From: AP-15 sp963775875
Lineage (GTDB): Bacteria > Pseudomonadota > Alphaproteobacteria > ATCC43930 > CGMCC-115725
NCBI GenBank assembly: GCA_963775875.1
Contig: CAVZKP010000022.1
Coordinates: forward strand, 62,001 to 126,000
Length of the DNA: 64,000 nucleotides
Direction of reading: 5' to 3'
Part shown: piece by piece, positions 44,915 to 54,062 of the stretch
Layout of the letters: the number at the start of each line of letters is the position of its first letter
How positions within the stretch are numbered: the first letter of the stretch is position 1
Program-made: the position numbers and the translations under genes
The notes under the pieces: generated by a model
The model's database searches: none
Told to the model about the DNA's origin: nothing
What the model saw: only the letters and a program-made list of their open reading frames with translations

Positions 44915-45955
44915 ATGCCTACTATGAACAGCAATCTTACCCCACTTTCCGGTATCTTTCCTCAGACGGTAGGCGTGGATGTTTCCTCTTCTCCGATACG
45001 AATTCTGTTTTGCTGTGATTCGAACTACCTTCAGCATGTCGCCGCCTGTATCGCCTCGATTTTGGAAAATAATAGAAAAGAACATTTTGATATTTTAATC
45101 GTCAGTGCGCAGAAAATGGTGTCATCCGACCGCATTCGCCGGTCATTTGAAAACAACAACCGCGTCCGCATTCGATTCGAAGAATTCCAGTTGCCATCGG
45201 GTCTCCTTTTCCCGCTCAAGAGCCGCTTTACGCTGGAAACGTATATCCGGTTTTGGATCGGCGATTTCTTTCGAGAACATGAACGTGCGCTATACCTTGA
45301 CCCGGACATTATCGTGACCGGAAGCATTGCCGAATTGTGGAACACCGACCTTTCGGGCCGCGCGGTTGGCGCGGTTCCGATCCCCGGATCGACACGTCCG
45401 GCGCTGATTGGCATGGCGCCCGACGCCCCCTATTTTAACGCTGGCGTGATGCTGTTCGACCTGAATGCCTGGCGACGGCGCCAATATCGTGACTTGTGTC
45501 TGCGGTGTCTAAAAGAAAATCCAGAAAAAGCGATCGATGCCGACCAGGACATTCTGAACCTCTGCCTGGTCAACGATTGGCTGCCTCTACCATTCCGCTG
45601 GAACGCGATCACCCCGTTTTATTTGCCGTGGCATGATCTCCAGCTTAGCGCGGCCCAAATAGACGAGGTGCGTGCCGAAGCCAGAATCATTCATTTCAAC
45701 GGCACGGCAAAGCCTTGGAGTTACATGGGCAATCATCCACGTAGTGAAGAATACTGGAAGTATCTTCGACTTACAGAATGGCGAAATACGCGGCCGTCCG
45801 ACTATACGTTCGCCAACATCTGCAAGAAAGGGCTCGCCCTTGCGCTGCCTGAAACGCTAAAGCCGGCGCTTCGGACGATCGCCGCCAAAATGTGGATGCT
45901 TACCGGCCTCGCCGTTGTCGGCGCTCTGGTTATGGCCGGTGCCGCACTGGCCTGA
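44915..45955 (+). CDS. GT8-family glycosyltransferase (LPS galactosyl/glucosyltransferase-like)
   Basis: A 346-residue GT-A enzyme. It opens with IRILFCCDSNYLQHVAACIASIL, carries the metal motif YLDPD (Asp129, Asp131), the acceptor block PYFNAGVMLFDLNAWR, DADQDILNLCL and the C-terminal HFNGTAKPW typical of GT8 lipopolysaccharide transferases. A hydrophobic C-terminal segment (LTGLAVVGALVMAGAALA) may anchor it. The first half and its upstream region are much AT-richer than neighbours, with AAA/ATA/TTT codons rare elsewhere here, suggesting acquisition. A second ATG three codons in is possible. Confidence 0.88.
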   Translation: MPTMNSNLTPLSGIFPQTVGVDVSSSPIRILFCCDSNYLQHVAACIASILENNRKEHFDILIVSAQKMVSSDRIRRSFENNNRVRIRFEEFQLPSGLLFPLKSRFTLETYIRFWIGDFFREHERALYLDPDIIVTGSIAELWNTDLSGRAVGAVPIPGSTRPALIGMAPDAPYFNAGVMLFDLNAWRRRQYRDLCLRCLKENPEKAIDADQDILNLCLVNDWLPLPFRWNAITPFYLPWHDLQLSAAQIDEVRAEARIIHFNGTAKPWSYMGNHPRSEEYWKYLRLTEWRNTRPSDYTFANICKKGLALALPETLKPALRTIAAKMWMLTGLAVVGALVMAGAALA

Positions 45956-46072
45956 TCGGGAATTGAACGTCGCTGCACCCGATGCCAATGCCGGCCATGC
46001 CAAGTTGAATTTTGGCATCGGCGCAGGGTCGGGAGACCGACGGCCCTGGCGAATCCGCCGATAAAGGTTCTG

Positions 46073-47476
46073 CTAGGCAAGCGGCGGGCGGCGCTCGGGC
46101 TGGGTCGCTTCGAAGGCGCGGGCCGCGCGCAGGACCCGGGCATCGCCGTAGAGCGGCCCGACAATCTGGAGCCCGATCGGCAACCCGCCGGCGGTCAGGC
46201 CGCACGGGATGCTCGCCGCCGGCTGGCGGGTCATGTTGAAGGGATAGCTGAAAGGCGACCAGTCGATCCAATGCCGCTCAGCCGCCGGATCGTTCAGGTC
46301 CTGCCCGACCGGCAATGCCGGGATTGGCATGGTCGGGGTCAGCAGCAGGTCATAGCGCTGATGAAAGGCTGCCATCTGCCGGCCCAGCGCGTTGCGCACG
46401 AGGTCGGCGCCGACCCAATCGACCGCACTCAATTTTTCGCCCGCCGCCGCTGTCGCTAGCAGACCGGGATCGACTAATCCCTTGCGCTCGTCCGGGAAGC
46501 CGCGCAGCAGGGTGGCGATGCCCGCCGCCCACAGCGTAAACAATGCGTCGCGCGGCGATGCAAAGATCTGGTCGACCTGCTCGACGACGGCGCCCAGCGC
46601 TTCGAACCGACTTGCCGCGGCGGCGACCGCGGCGGCGATCTCGCCGTCGACCCGCGCGTAGCCGAGATTGGGACTGAAGGCGATGCGCCAGCCCTTGACG
46701 CCGCCATCGAGCCCGCTTCGCCAATCGCGATCATCGGTCGGAAGCGCGTAAGGGTCGCGATGATCCGACCGGCCCAACACGCCAAGCATCAGCGCCGCAT
46801 CGGCCACGCTTCGCGCCATCGGCCCCAGATGCGATAATAGCCCAAGCGGCGAGGGTGGATAGGCCGGCACCCGGCCAAAGCTCGGCTTCAGCCCGAAGAT
46901 CCCGCAAAACGCCGACGGGGTGCGGATCGACCCGGCGCCGTCGCTGCCGAGATGCAATGGCGCGATCCCGGCAGCGGCCGCAGCGGCGGCCCCGGCGCTG
47001 CTGCCGCCCGAGCTGCGCGACAGATTCCACGGGTTGCGGGTGATGCCGGTCAGCGGGCTGTCGCCCAATGCCTTCCAGCCGAATTCAGGGGTCGTGGTTT
47101 TGCCCAGGATGACCGCGCCGGCTTCGCGCAAACGGGCCACCGCCGGGGCATCCTCCGACCAATCCTGATGGCGGTCGACGAGATGCGAGCCGCGCAAGGT
47201 CGGAAACCCGCGCATCGGCATCAGATCCTTGATCGTAACCGGCACGCCGTCAAGCGGTCCGATTGGTTCGCCACGCCGCCAGCGCTCCTCCGAAAGGCGC
47301 GCCGCCGCGGGCGCGCCCTCGCGGTCGACGACGCAGAAGGCGTTGAGTTTGGACTCTAACCGGTTGAGACGATCGAGCAGTGCCCGCGTTACCTCGACCG
47401 GCGACAGGGCGCCGGCGCGATAGCTCTCGATCAGCGACACCGCCGAGGCGTAGGCGACATCCTCATCGTTGGCCAT
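46073..47476 (-). CDS. amidase signature family hydrolase
   Basis: A 467-residue amidase with the Ser-cisSer-Lys triad visible: Lys83 in VTIKDLM, Ser159 in SSGGSSAG and nucleophile Ser183 in GSDGAGSIRTP. The family hydrolyses amides such as aryl-acyl amides, allophanate or carbamoyl compounds. It lies 107 bases downstream of two nucleoside-type ABC permease genes on the same strand, so an imported ureido or amide compound is a reasonable but unproven substrate. Confidence 0.87.
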   Translation of the reverse strand: MANDEDVAYASAVSLIESYRAGALSPVEVTRALLDRLNRLESKLNAFCVVDREGAPAAARLSEERWRRGEPIGPLDGVPVTIKDLMPMRGFPTLRGSHLVDRHQDWSEDAPAVARLREAGAVILGKTTTPEFGWKALGDSPLTGITRNPWNLSRSSGGSSAGAAAAAAAGIAPLHLGSDGAGSIRTPSAFCGIFGLKPSFGRVPAYPPSPLGLLSHLGPMARSVADAALMLGVLGRSDHRDPYALPTDDRDWRSGLDGGVKGWRIAFSPNLGYARVDGEIAAAVAAAASRFEALGAVVEQVDQIFASPRDALFTLWAAGIATLLRGFPDERKGLVDPGLLATAAAGEKLSAVDWVGADLVRNALGRQMAAFHQRYDLLLTPTMPIPALPVGQDLNDPAAERHWIDWSPFSYPFNMTRQPAASIPCGLTAGGLPIGLQIVGPLYGDARVLRAARAFEATQPERRPPLA

Positions 47477-47583
47477 GTTTCCTCCGCTCCCCGCTCAGCG
47501 GGATCTACCGTATCGCAGGGGTCGGTCGGCAGCATCATCGATGTCGCAGGGGAGGCGCCTGCGCGACGCCGCTCGGATCGCGG

Positions 47584-48546
47584 TCAGCGCGATGCAGGAT
47601 AGGGCCGGCCGAGCGCCCGGGGCGGGCGGGCGGCGCCGACAAAGCCGGCCAACACCACAACGGTGACGAGGTAGGGGAGCGCCTGGATCAGTTCGACCGG
47701 AACATCCCAGCCAAACAGCGTCTCCCCTTGCAAACGCGCCTGAACCGCATCGGCGAAAGCAAACAGCAGACAGGCAAGCAATACCGGTCCGGGTCGCCAT
47801 TTGCCGAAGATCAGCGCCGCGAGCGCCAGATAGCCGCGCCCGGCGCTCATGTCGCGCAAAAAGCCGTTGCCCTCGGCCATCGACAGCGAGGCTCCCGCGA
47901 CCCCGCACAAGGCTCCATTTACGACGAGCGCCAGGTAGCGCAGACGGGCAACCGAGAGCCCGGCCGCGGCGACCGCCTGCGGGCTTTCGCCGACCGCCCG
48001 CAACCGCAAACCAAGGCGGGTCCGCGCCAGTACCAGCGCAGTCGTCGGCACCGCGAGCCAGGCGAGGTAGACCGGCAGGTTCTGTCCGCTGACGATCATG
48101 GCCCAGGCACGGCCGAGGATCGGCACGCTGCTCAGCCTCTGGGTCAACGGCAGGGCGATCGGGCCAAAGCGTGCGCCGCTCGGCAAGGGCGGGGTCGAAC
48201 CACCCTGACCGAACCACGCCGCGGCAAGGCTCGGTGCGCCCCCGGCGGCGATCAGGTTCAAGGCCATGCCCGACACGATCTGGTCGCCGCCGGCGGTGAT
48301 CGTCGCCAGCCCGTGCAGCAGCGCGAGAAGAATTGCGGCAGCGACGGCGGCAAGCAATCCGACTGCCGCCGAGCCTGACAGCGACGCCGCGGCGGCTCCG
48401 GCAAAGGCGGCGGCCAGCAGCTTGCCTTCGAGCCCGATATCGACGATGCCCGAGCGCTCAGCAAAAAGGCCGGCGAGGGCTGCGAGGATCAGCGGCGCCG
48501 CCAGCCTCGCCGTCGAGCCCGCGAGCGAAATCAACAGCAGGTTCAC
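47584..48546 (-). CDS. nucleoside/nucleobase-type ABC transporter permease (second subunit)
   Basis: A 320-residue BPD_transp_2 permease with about 8-9 helices: LAALAGLFAERSGIVDIGLEGKL, the cytoplasmic coupling-loop region RLGLRLRAVGESPQAVAAAGL and GRGYLALAALIFGKWRP. These match the second permease of BMP-family (purine nucleoside/riboflavin type) ABC importers. It starts with GTG overlapping the stop of the first permease gene by 4 bases (GTGA). The ATPase and binding protein are not in the window. Confidence 0.87.
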   Translation of the reverse strand: MNLLLISLAGSTARLAAPLILAALAGLFAERSGIVDIGLEGKLLAAAFAGAAAASLSGSAAVGLLAAVAAAILLALLHGLATITAGGDQIVSGMALNLIAAGGAPSLAAAWFGQGGSTPPLPSGARFGPIALPLTQRLSSVPILGRAWAMIVSGQNLPVYLAWLAVPTTALVLARTRLGLRLRAVGESPQAVAAAGLSVARLRYLALVVNGALCGVAGASLSMAEGNGFLRDMSAGRGYLALAALIFGKWRPGPVLLACLLFAFADAVQARLQGETLFGWDVPVELIQALPYLVTVVVLAGFVGAARPPRALGRPYPASR

Positions 48547-49661
48547 GCTCTCTCCCGCATCGGCGTGCGTCGCAAGGTTTGCAGCAGGCGGCCGAAATGG
48601 CCGCGCACGGCGCCATCGAGCGCGCCGCAGACAAAGATCGCCACCCCCTCGGCAAGGATCACGACATCGTGGGTGACATTTGGCACGTCGAAGGCCAGTG
48701 CCGCACCGCCCTGGTTCAGCGCACCGAACAGGATGGCGGCTAGAACGATGCCGAGGGCATGACCTCGTCCCATCAGCGCCACCGCGATGCCGGTGAAGCC
48801 CGCACCCGAACTCATGTCGAGAGTCAGCCGATGCTGGGCGCCGAACAGTTCGTTTAGCGCGATCAGCCCGGCAAAGGCGCCGCCGCCGCAGACCGCGACG
48901 AGCTGGGTCCGAGGCACCCGAATTCCGGCGGCGCGGGCCGCCGAGGGATTGAACCCGACCGCCCGGATCTCGTAGCCGAGCGGCGTGCGCCGGAGCAGCA
49001 GCCAGTAGAAGACCGCGGCGGCAAGCGCCAGCAGCGCGCAGGGGTTGAGCGGGGCGCCGCCGGCGTCGATGCCGATCCGGGCGCCCAGATCGGCCAGGGT
49101 CGGCAACCACAATGCCGGCGAAAACTCGCGCGTCTCCGGGGCGCTATGCCCCGGTGCGATCAAGACGCGGGCGAGCAGCCAGGTCATCAACGCCGCGGCG
49201 ATAAAGTTGAACATGATCGTGGTGATCACGAGATGGCTGCCGCGCCACGCCTGCAGCCAGGCTGGCACCAACGCCCAAAGGGCGGCGAAACCGGCGGCAG
49301 CCAGCGTGGCGGCCGTCAGGATCAGCGCCGGTGGGGCGCCACGCAGGGCGATGACGGCGAGGGTGGCGCCGAGCCCGCCCAACGCCGCCTGGCCCTCGCC
49401 GCCGATGTTGAACAGCCCGGCCTGAAACGGCAGGGCCACGGCGAGCCCGGCAAATACATAGTCGGTCGCATAAAATAGGGTGTAACCGATCCCTTCGGGG
49501 TCGCCGAGCGCGCCGCGCAGCAGGGTCAGCAGCGCCTTCCCCGGCGGTGCGCCGACGCTCAGCACCAGCACTGCGACGGCGGCAAGCGCGGCGCCAAGGG
49601 CGATGGCGGGGATCAGCAGAGCGGTTGAGAGGCGGCGACCGATGCGCGACAGCGGCCGCAT
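48543..49661 (-). CDS. nucleoside/nucleobase-type ABC transporter permease (first subunit)
   Basis: A 372-residue permease with about nine helices. LPFQAGLFNIGGEGQAALGGLGA, GSHLVITTIMFNFIAAALM, PLGYEIRAVGFNPSAARAAGI and SSGAGFTGIAVALMGRGHALG are characteristic of the YufP/NupB-like subunit. Coupled to the second permease by a 4-base overlap. It is followed downstream by an amidase and preceded by an MBL hydrolase 22 bases away, all on one strand. Confidence 0.88.
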   Translation of the reverse strand: MRPLSRIGRRLSTALLIPAIALGAALAAVAVLVLSVGAPPGKALLTLLRGALGDPEGIGYTLFYATDYVFAGLAVALPFQAGLFNIGGEGQAALGGLGATLAVIALRGAPPALILTAATLAAAGFAALWALVPAWLQAWRGSHLVITTIMFNFIAAALMTWLLARVLIAPGHSAPETREFSPALWLPTLADLGARIGIDAGGAPLNPCALLALAAAVFYWLLLRRTPLGYEIRAVGFNPSAARAAGIRVPRTQLVAVCGGGAFAGLIALNELFGAQHRLTLDMSSGAGFTGIAVALMGRGHALGIVLAAILFGALNQGGAALAFDVPNVTHDVVILAEGVAIFVCGALDGAVRGHFGRLLQTLRRTPMRERA

Positions 49662-49683
49662 CGCACCTGTTCAGAACCGGGGG

Positions 49684-50589
49684 TCAGGAACCGGCGAGCC
49701 GATAGCTCGCGTCGATTGTCGCCGGCCCGTCGCTTTCGACGATGCCGCGCCCGGCGAGATCCAACAGATGGGCGTGGACCGATCTCCCCGCGGCGCGGCG
49801 CAAACCCGGCTGAAGACCCGCATAAAGCCGGTCGACGATCGCCTCGATCCGCTCGGTTCCGGAGGCGAGGCAGTCGAGGATGCCGGATTCGCGCTCGCGG
49901 CGATGGGCGATGAAGGCGCGGACATGATCCTGCGGTTCGGTGATCGCCGGGCCGTGGGTCGGCCAATATACCGTGTCCGGGCGGCGGAGCAGTTTGTCGA
50001 GCGAGCCCATATACGCGCTCATGTCCCCGTCGGGCGGAGCGATGACGCTGGTCGACCAGCCCATGACATGGTCGCCGCTGAACAGGATGCCGCTGTCGGG
50101 CAAGGCGAAGCACAGGTGGTTCGAGGTGTGTCCCGGGGTGTGCACCGCCTCGAAACGCCAGCCGACGCCGGCGATCGGCTCGCCGTCGCCCACGGTGACG
50201 TCCGGCGAGAAATCCCAGTCGCCGCCTTCCTCGACCGCGGGGTCGCCGCGCCTGCCGCCGGCATGCGGGCCGAAGCCGTAAGTCGGAGCGCCGGTCGCCG
50301 CCTTCAGCGGCGCTGCCGCCGGCGAATGATCGCGATGGGTGTGGGTGATCAGGATATGGGTCACCCGTTCGCCGCTGAGGCCGGCCAGCAATGCCGCGAC
50401 ATGCTCGTCGAGATCGGGGCCGGGATCGATGACCGCGACCTCGCCCTCACCCACGACGTAGGTCCCGGTGCCCCTGAAGGTAAAGGGGCTGGGATTGCGA
50501 GCGACGATGCGACGGATGCCCGGCGCCACCCTCTCGAGCCGGCCGTATTCGAACGAAAATTCGCGGCGGAATGGAATCTCGACAGCCAT
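49684..50589 (-). CDS. metallo-beta-lactamase fold hydrolase (LACTB2-like)
   Basis: A 301-residue MBL protein with the metal motif THTHRDHSPAAAPL, later ligands in VHTPGHTSNHLCF and FSGDHVMGW, and a C-terminal winged-helix region (RIEAIVDRLYAGL...VHAHLLDLAGRG) as in LACTB2/RNase-Z-like group members. It likely hydrolyses a thioester, lactone or phosphodiester. First gene of a probable operon with the two ABC permeases and the amidase. Confidence 0.87.
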   Translation of the reverse strand: MAVEIPFRREFSFEYGRLERVAPGIRRIVARNPSPFTFRGTGTYVVGEGEVAVIDPGPDLDEHVAALLAGLSGERVTHILITHTHRDHSPAAAPLKAATGAPTYGFGPHAGGRRGDPAVEEGGDWDFSPDVTVGDGEPIAGVGWRFEAVHTPGHTSNHLCFALPDSGILFSGDHVMGWSTSVIAPPDGDMSAYMGSLDKLLRRPDTVYWPTHGPAITEPQDHVRAFIAHRRERESGILDCLASGTERIEAIVDRLYAGLQPGLRRAAGRSVHAHLLDLAGRGIVESDGPATIDASYRLAGS

Positions 50590-50822
50590 GCCGCAAGACT
50601 ACACGAGATCCCGGCCCCTGTCGTCACGCGCGAAAGCGAGCCGCGACCCGTCGCCGGCATAACTACGAGAGACGCCCTGTTTCCCCGTCCCCCTCATTTG
50701 CGGCCGCGCAGAGAGGAAGGGTCGCTCCCTGTTGGACATTGCGCTCGCATGGATCTTCCGAACGCCTTGCGAACCGCGCGATTTCCCGCAAACGTCCGCG
50801 CTCTACTCAGGGGGGCCAGCCG

Positions 50823-51329
50823 GTGATCGAATCCCGCATCGTCAAGGTGATCATGGTCGGATGTCTCGCCGCGTTCGCGTTGCTCGTCGCCTTCGACAAT
50901 CTGACCGACTACGCTACGAACTACGCTTTCGTGCGCCATGTTCTCAGCATGGACACGACATTTCCCGGCAACGCGCTGCTGTACCGCCGCATCACCTCCC
51001 CGGCTCTGTGGCAGGCGGGCTATGCGCTGATCATTCTCGGCGAAGGGCTGACCGGCGCGATGCTGATGGCCGCGGCGATCGCCTTGCTGCGCCATCTGCG
51101 CGCGGACGCCGCCCGCTTCAACCGGGCCAAACGCCTTGTCCATATCGGCGCGGGGCTCGGGTTTCTGTTGTGGTTCTTCGGCTTTATGGTCGTTGGCGGC
51201 GAATGGTTTCAGATGTGGCAATCCCATGAATGGAACGGGCAGCAGCCGGCCTTTCGCTTTTACCTGACGATCCTCGCGGTGCTGATCTTCGTCAATCAGA
51301 ACGATAGCGATCTGACAAGCGCCACCTGA
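50823..51329 (+). CDS. DUF2165 family small integral membrane protein
   Basis: A 168-residue protein with about four transmembrane helices: VKVIMVGCLAAFALLVAFDNLTDY, FVRHVLSMDTTFP, YALIILGEGLTGAMLMAAAI and GLGFLLWFFGFMVVGGEWF match DUF2165 (COG5472) proteins of unknown function. The start is GTG after AGGGGGG. The frame is open far upstream, but that part lacks hydrophobic or conserved features. A deaminase gene follows 34 bases later. Confidence 0.83.
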   Translation: MIESRIVKVIMVGCLAAFALLVAFDNLTDYATNYAFVRHVLSMDTTFPGNALLYRRITSPALWQAGYALIILGEGLTGAMLMAAAIALLRHLRADAARFNRAKRLVHIGAGLGFLLWFFGFMVVGGEWFQMWQSHEWNGQQPAFRFYLTILAVLIFVNQNDSDLTSAT

Positions 51330-51363
51330 GGATCGCCTGTGTCAACGGATCGGAGGGGTAGCC

Positions 51364-51921
51364 ATGTGGTCGAGAAGGGCATTCGGCTCGACGGTTGCCG
51401 CGATGGCCTGCGGCTCCGGCCTGTCCGCGGCCGCGGCGTCGGCGCATCGCATCGATCTGCTTGCGATCCCATTGCCCGCTCACGAACAGGCAATGCGCCT
51501 GGCGGTCGCAGCGGCGCGCGGCAATCCGTTTTTCCCGTTTGGCGCGGTGATTGTGCGAGCGGCGGATCGAAAGGTCATGGCGAAAGGCGTCAACAACGGA
51601 GGCGCCAACCCGACCCTCCACGGAGAAATCGCCGCCATCAACGACTATGTCGCACAGCACGGCAATCGGGGCTGGGGCGAGGCAATCCTCTACACCACCG
51701 GCGAGCCCTGCCCGATGTGTATGAGCGCGCTGATTTGGGCGGGGATCGGCGGCGTCGTCTACGGCACGTCGATCGAGCGATTGCAGCAGATCGGCATCAC
51801 TCAGATCTTGATCCCCGCGACCACCGTGATCGCCGCCTCATCGTTCTACCATGGCGAAATTCTGGGCCAGGTGCTGATCTCCGAAACCGACGCTCTGTTT
51901 GTGAACCGTGAACGCCTTTGA
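51364..51921 (+). CDS. Tat-signal CDA-fold deaminase, probably exported
   Basis: A 185-residue zinc deaminase with His86 and Glu88 in LHGEIAAI and Cys116, Cys119 in GEPCPMCMSALIWAG. Unusually, the N-terminus is a twin-arginine signal: SRRAFG at residues 3-8, a hydrophobic stretch and an ASA cleavage site near residue 27. The enzyme should therefore fold with zinc in the cytoplasm and act in the periplasm on nucleobases or nucleosides. It is 34 bases downstream of the DUF2165 gene and 2 kb from nucleoside-type ABC permeases. Confidence 0.83.
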   Translation: MWSRRAFGSTVAAMACGSGLSAAAASAHRIDLLAIPLPAHEQAMRLAVAAARGNPFFPFGAVIVRAADRKVMAKGVNNGGANPTLHGEIAAINDYVAQHGNRGWGEAILYTTGEPCPMCMSALIWAGIGGVVYGTSIERLQQIGITQILIPATTVIAASSFYHGEILGQVLISETDALFVNRERL

Positions 51922-51955
51922 CCGCCGGCCAGAGTTCGCCGCTGCGACGCTGCGG

Positions 51956-52831
51956 CTATGGCACCACCCGCCGCGCCAGTGTGGTGATCAGCGGCAGCGC
52001 CACGCGCTGAGTCCGCGGACCGAGGGCAAGCGGCTTCAGCAGCATGCGAACGCTCATCTCCACCGGAAAATGGCGGCGTAGAAGAGATCGGCACTGCCGG
52101 TGCACACGGCGATAGACGGAGAGGTCAAAGCGTGCGCCCGGATGTCGCGCGCCGTGAACATGCTTCAGCACGATCAGCCGGTCCTCGCCGCCGGTCATCC
52201 GCAGCCGCCGCCACAGCGCCGGGGCGACGTCGCCCCGGCGCTGTCGTTCGATGTCCCGGTATTTGCGGAAATAACGGTAGAAATGCTTGTAGTGGCGAAC
52301 TTCGTCCTCGGCGATCCGGCGGGTCAGCAGCGCCAGGACCGGATCAGGGCTGGCGCGCGACAGGGTCGTATAAAGGCTGGCGGTGCCCGTCTCGACCACG
52401 CATCTGGACGCCATTTCCAGGCCGCGCGCCTGTTCGAGCGCCTCGTCGCAGAAAGGCCGGAACTCCTCGACAAAGCGCTCGCGCACCGTTTCCCAAGGGA
52501 AATCCGGCCAAGCCGTCTCGACATAGCGGCGCAGTGCCTTGCCGTGCTGAAGCTCTTCCGGGAGCCAATGCCGTTCCAGCCACGACGTGACCTCGTCGTC
52601 GCCGGCAAAGTGATCGATCAAATTTGCCGTGTAGAGGTCGGTGGCGCTTTCCATCAGCGAGGCGGAGGCGATCAGGTAGAACAGCGCCTCGCTGCCGGCT
52701 ACCGCGTCATGGCGAATCGCCTGCCAGGGAATATCGTCGAGCGACCAGTGGCGCCGGGCGAATGATCGGTTGGCGGCGGATCGCCCGATCGCGTCCCGGG
52801 CGTCGCCGGCTGGGAAAGAGGGAGGCCCCAT
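51956..52831 (-). CDS. ferritin-like diiron protein
   Basis: A 291-residue helical protein with ferritin-like ligand motifs: Glu in LMESATDLYTANL, EELQHGKALRRY, the second Glu in VVETGTASLYTTL and AEDEVRHYKHFYRYF. Spacing fits a four-helix diiron site as in rubrerythrin or acyl-ACP-desaturase-like proteins. A basic C-terminal extension (RRVHRQCRSLLRRHFP) is present. Function unknown; it ends 25 bases before the start side of the acyl-CoA dehydrogenase end, on the same strand. Confidence 0.7.
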   Translation of the reverse strand: MGPPSFPAGDARDAIGRSAANRSFARRHWSLDDIPWQAIRHDAVAGSEALFYLIASASLMESATDLYTANLIDHFAGDDEVTSWLERHWLPEELQHGKALRRYVETAWPDFPWETVRERFVEEFRPFCDEALEQARGLEMASRCVVETGTASLYTTLSRASPDPVLALLTRRIAEDEVRHYKHFYRYFRKYRDIERQRRGDVAPALWRRLRMTGGEDRLIVLKHVHGARHPGARFDLSVYRRVHRQCRSLLRRHFPVEMSVRMLLKPLALGPRTQRVALPLITTLARRVVP

Positions 52832-52855
52832 GTCGGTCAGTTACCGCACCGCCCG

Positions 52856-54062
52856 CTAAAAGGTGAACATCGTACTCTCGGCCCCGAGGCCGAGTAAAAT
52901 CTGGCCGACGGTCTCAAAATGACCCTGGCGGCCCTGGTATTGCTGGACCACGGTGTGGATGTCGCGGAACCGCCGCTCGAAGGGGTTCTCCGCAAAGATC
53001 GCGGTGGCCCCGGAGGCATGATAGAGGGTGTCGACCGCATCGCGCGCCTGGTGGATGGCCCAGGTCGAGGCGAGCCGGATCGTCGCATTGTGATCGAGGC
53101 TGAGTTGGCCGCTGCGCCCGGCTTCGAGCCAGATCTGATCGAGCGCGCCCAGCAGGAACGCCCGCGCCGCGCCGATCCGCGCCTCGGACTGCGCGACCTG
53201 CGCCTGGATCACATTGTTGTCGCGCAAGGTGCGTTTGGCGCCACGCGGGATCTTGTCGCGGGCAAGCTCGATAAAGGCGTCGAGCACGGCGCGGGCGATG
53301 CCGAGCGCCACTCCGGCGAACCCGGCCGAATAGACGTTGCTGCTGGAGAAGGCATAGAGCAGGCCCGGCTCTCGCGGTTTGACTTCGCTGCTGCGCTCGA
53401 TCGCGTGGTCCTCCGGGACGAACAAATCAGTCACCGTATAGCTGTCGCTGCCGGTGCCACGCAGACCGATGACATGCCAGATGTCGGTCATCGCCGCGCG
53501 CGCTTTTGGGAACAGCAGGGTACGGAAGACCGGGCTGCCGTCGGACCGCAGGCGCGGCGTGCCGTCTTCGGCAAAGACCGCGACATGGGCGCCGAGCCAG
53601 GTCGCGTGGTGGCTGCCGCTCGCAAAGCTCCAGGTTCCGCTCAGACGATAGCCGCCCGGCGCCATCCGCGCCTCGGCCGGGCCCGGCGGGCCCCAGGCGA
53701 CGATCCCCCGCGCGCCGCCGAAAATCTCGCGCGCCACTTCGGGCATCAGATACGCCGCGGTCATCGTGCAGCCGCAAGCCTGGCCGAGGCACCAGGCAAC
53801 GCTGGCGTCGTGCTTGGCGATCTCTTCGACGACCGGGACATAGGCGGCAGGCGGCAGTTCGGCGCCCGCCCAACGAGCGCGGCAGCAGCAGGCGGAATAG
53901 CCCGCGCTCGGCCATTGCCGCAATGATCGGCTCGGGCAGCTCTCGGCGTCGCTCGATCTCGTCGCCCGCCGCCTCGATCATCGGTCCAAGTTCCCGCGCG
54001 CGATTGAGATAATCCACGCCGAATCTTTCGCCGCTCCCCGGGTCGGCAGTTTTCGTCCTCAT
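52856..54062 (-). pseudogene. acyl-CoA dehydrogenase family protein (HsaA/DszC-like) with one frameshift
   Basis: The N-terminal helical domain (DYLNRARELGPMIEAAGDEI, AMAERGLFRLLLPRSLGG) and the rest (AELPPAAYVPVVEEIAKHDA, LSGTWSFASGSHHATW, IGLRGTGSDSYTV, QARDAVDTLYHASGA) are in different frames. The break is a single extra base in a CCC run at 53865-53867: removing it gives the normal LGGAELP of this family. Restored length is about 401 residues, normal for flavin-dependent acyl-CoA dehydrogenase/monooxygenases with the DszC-type C-terminal domain. A homopolymer sequencing error is a strong alternative to true loss. Confidence 0.83.

Noticed and set aside
44803..45018. 71-codon open frame ahead of GT8
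   Set aside because: It overlaps the GT8 start in another phase, has no ribosome site and reads as low-complexity AT-rich sequence.
48543..49661. Branched-chain amino acid (LivH/M) permease
   Set aside because: Both permeases match the BMP/nucleoside-type pair better (NIGGEGQ and DIGLEGK motifs), and no Liv ATPases or binding protein are near.
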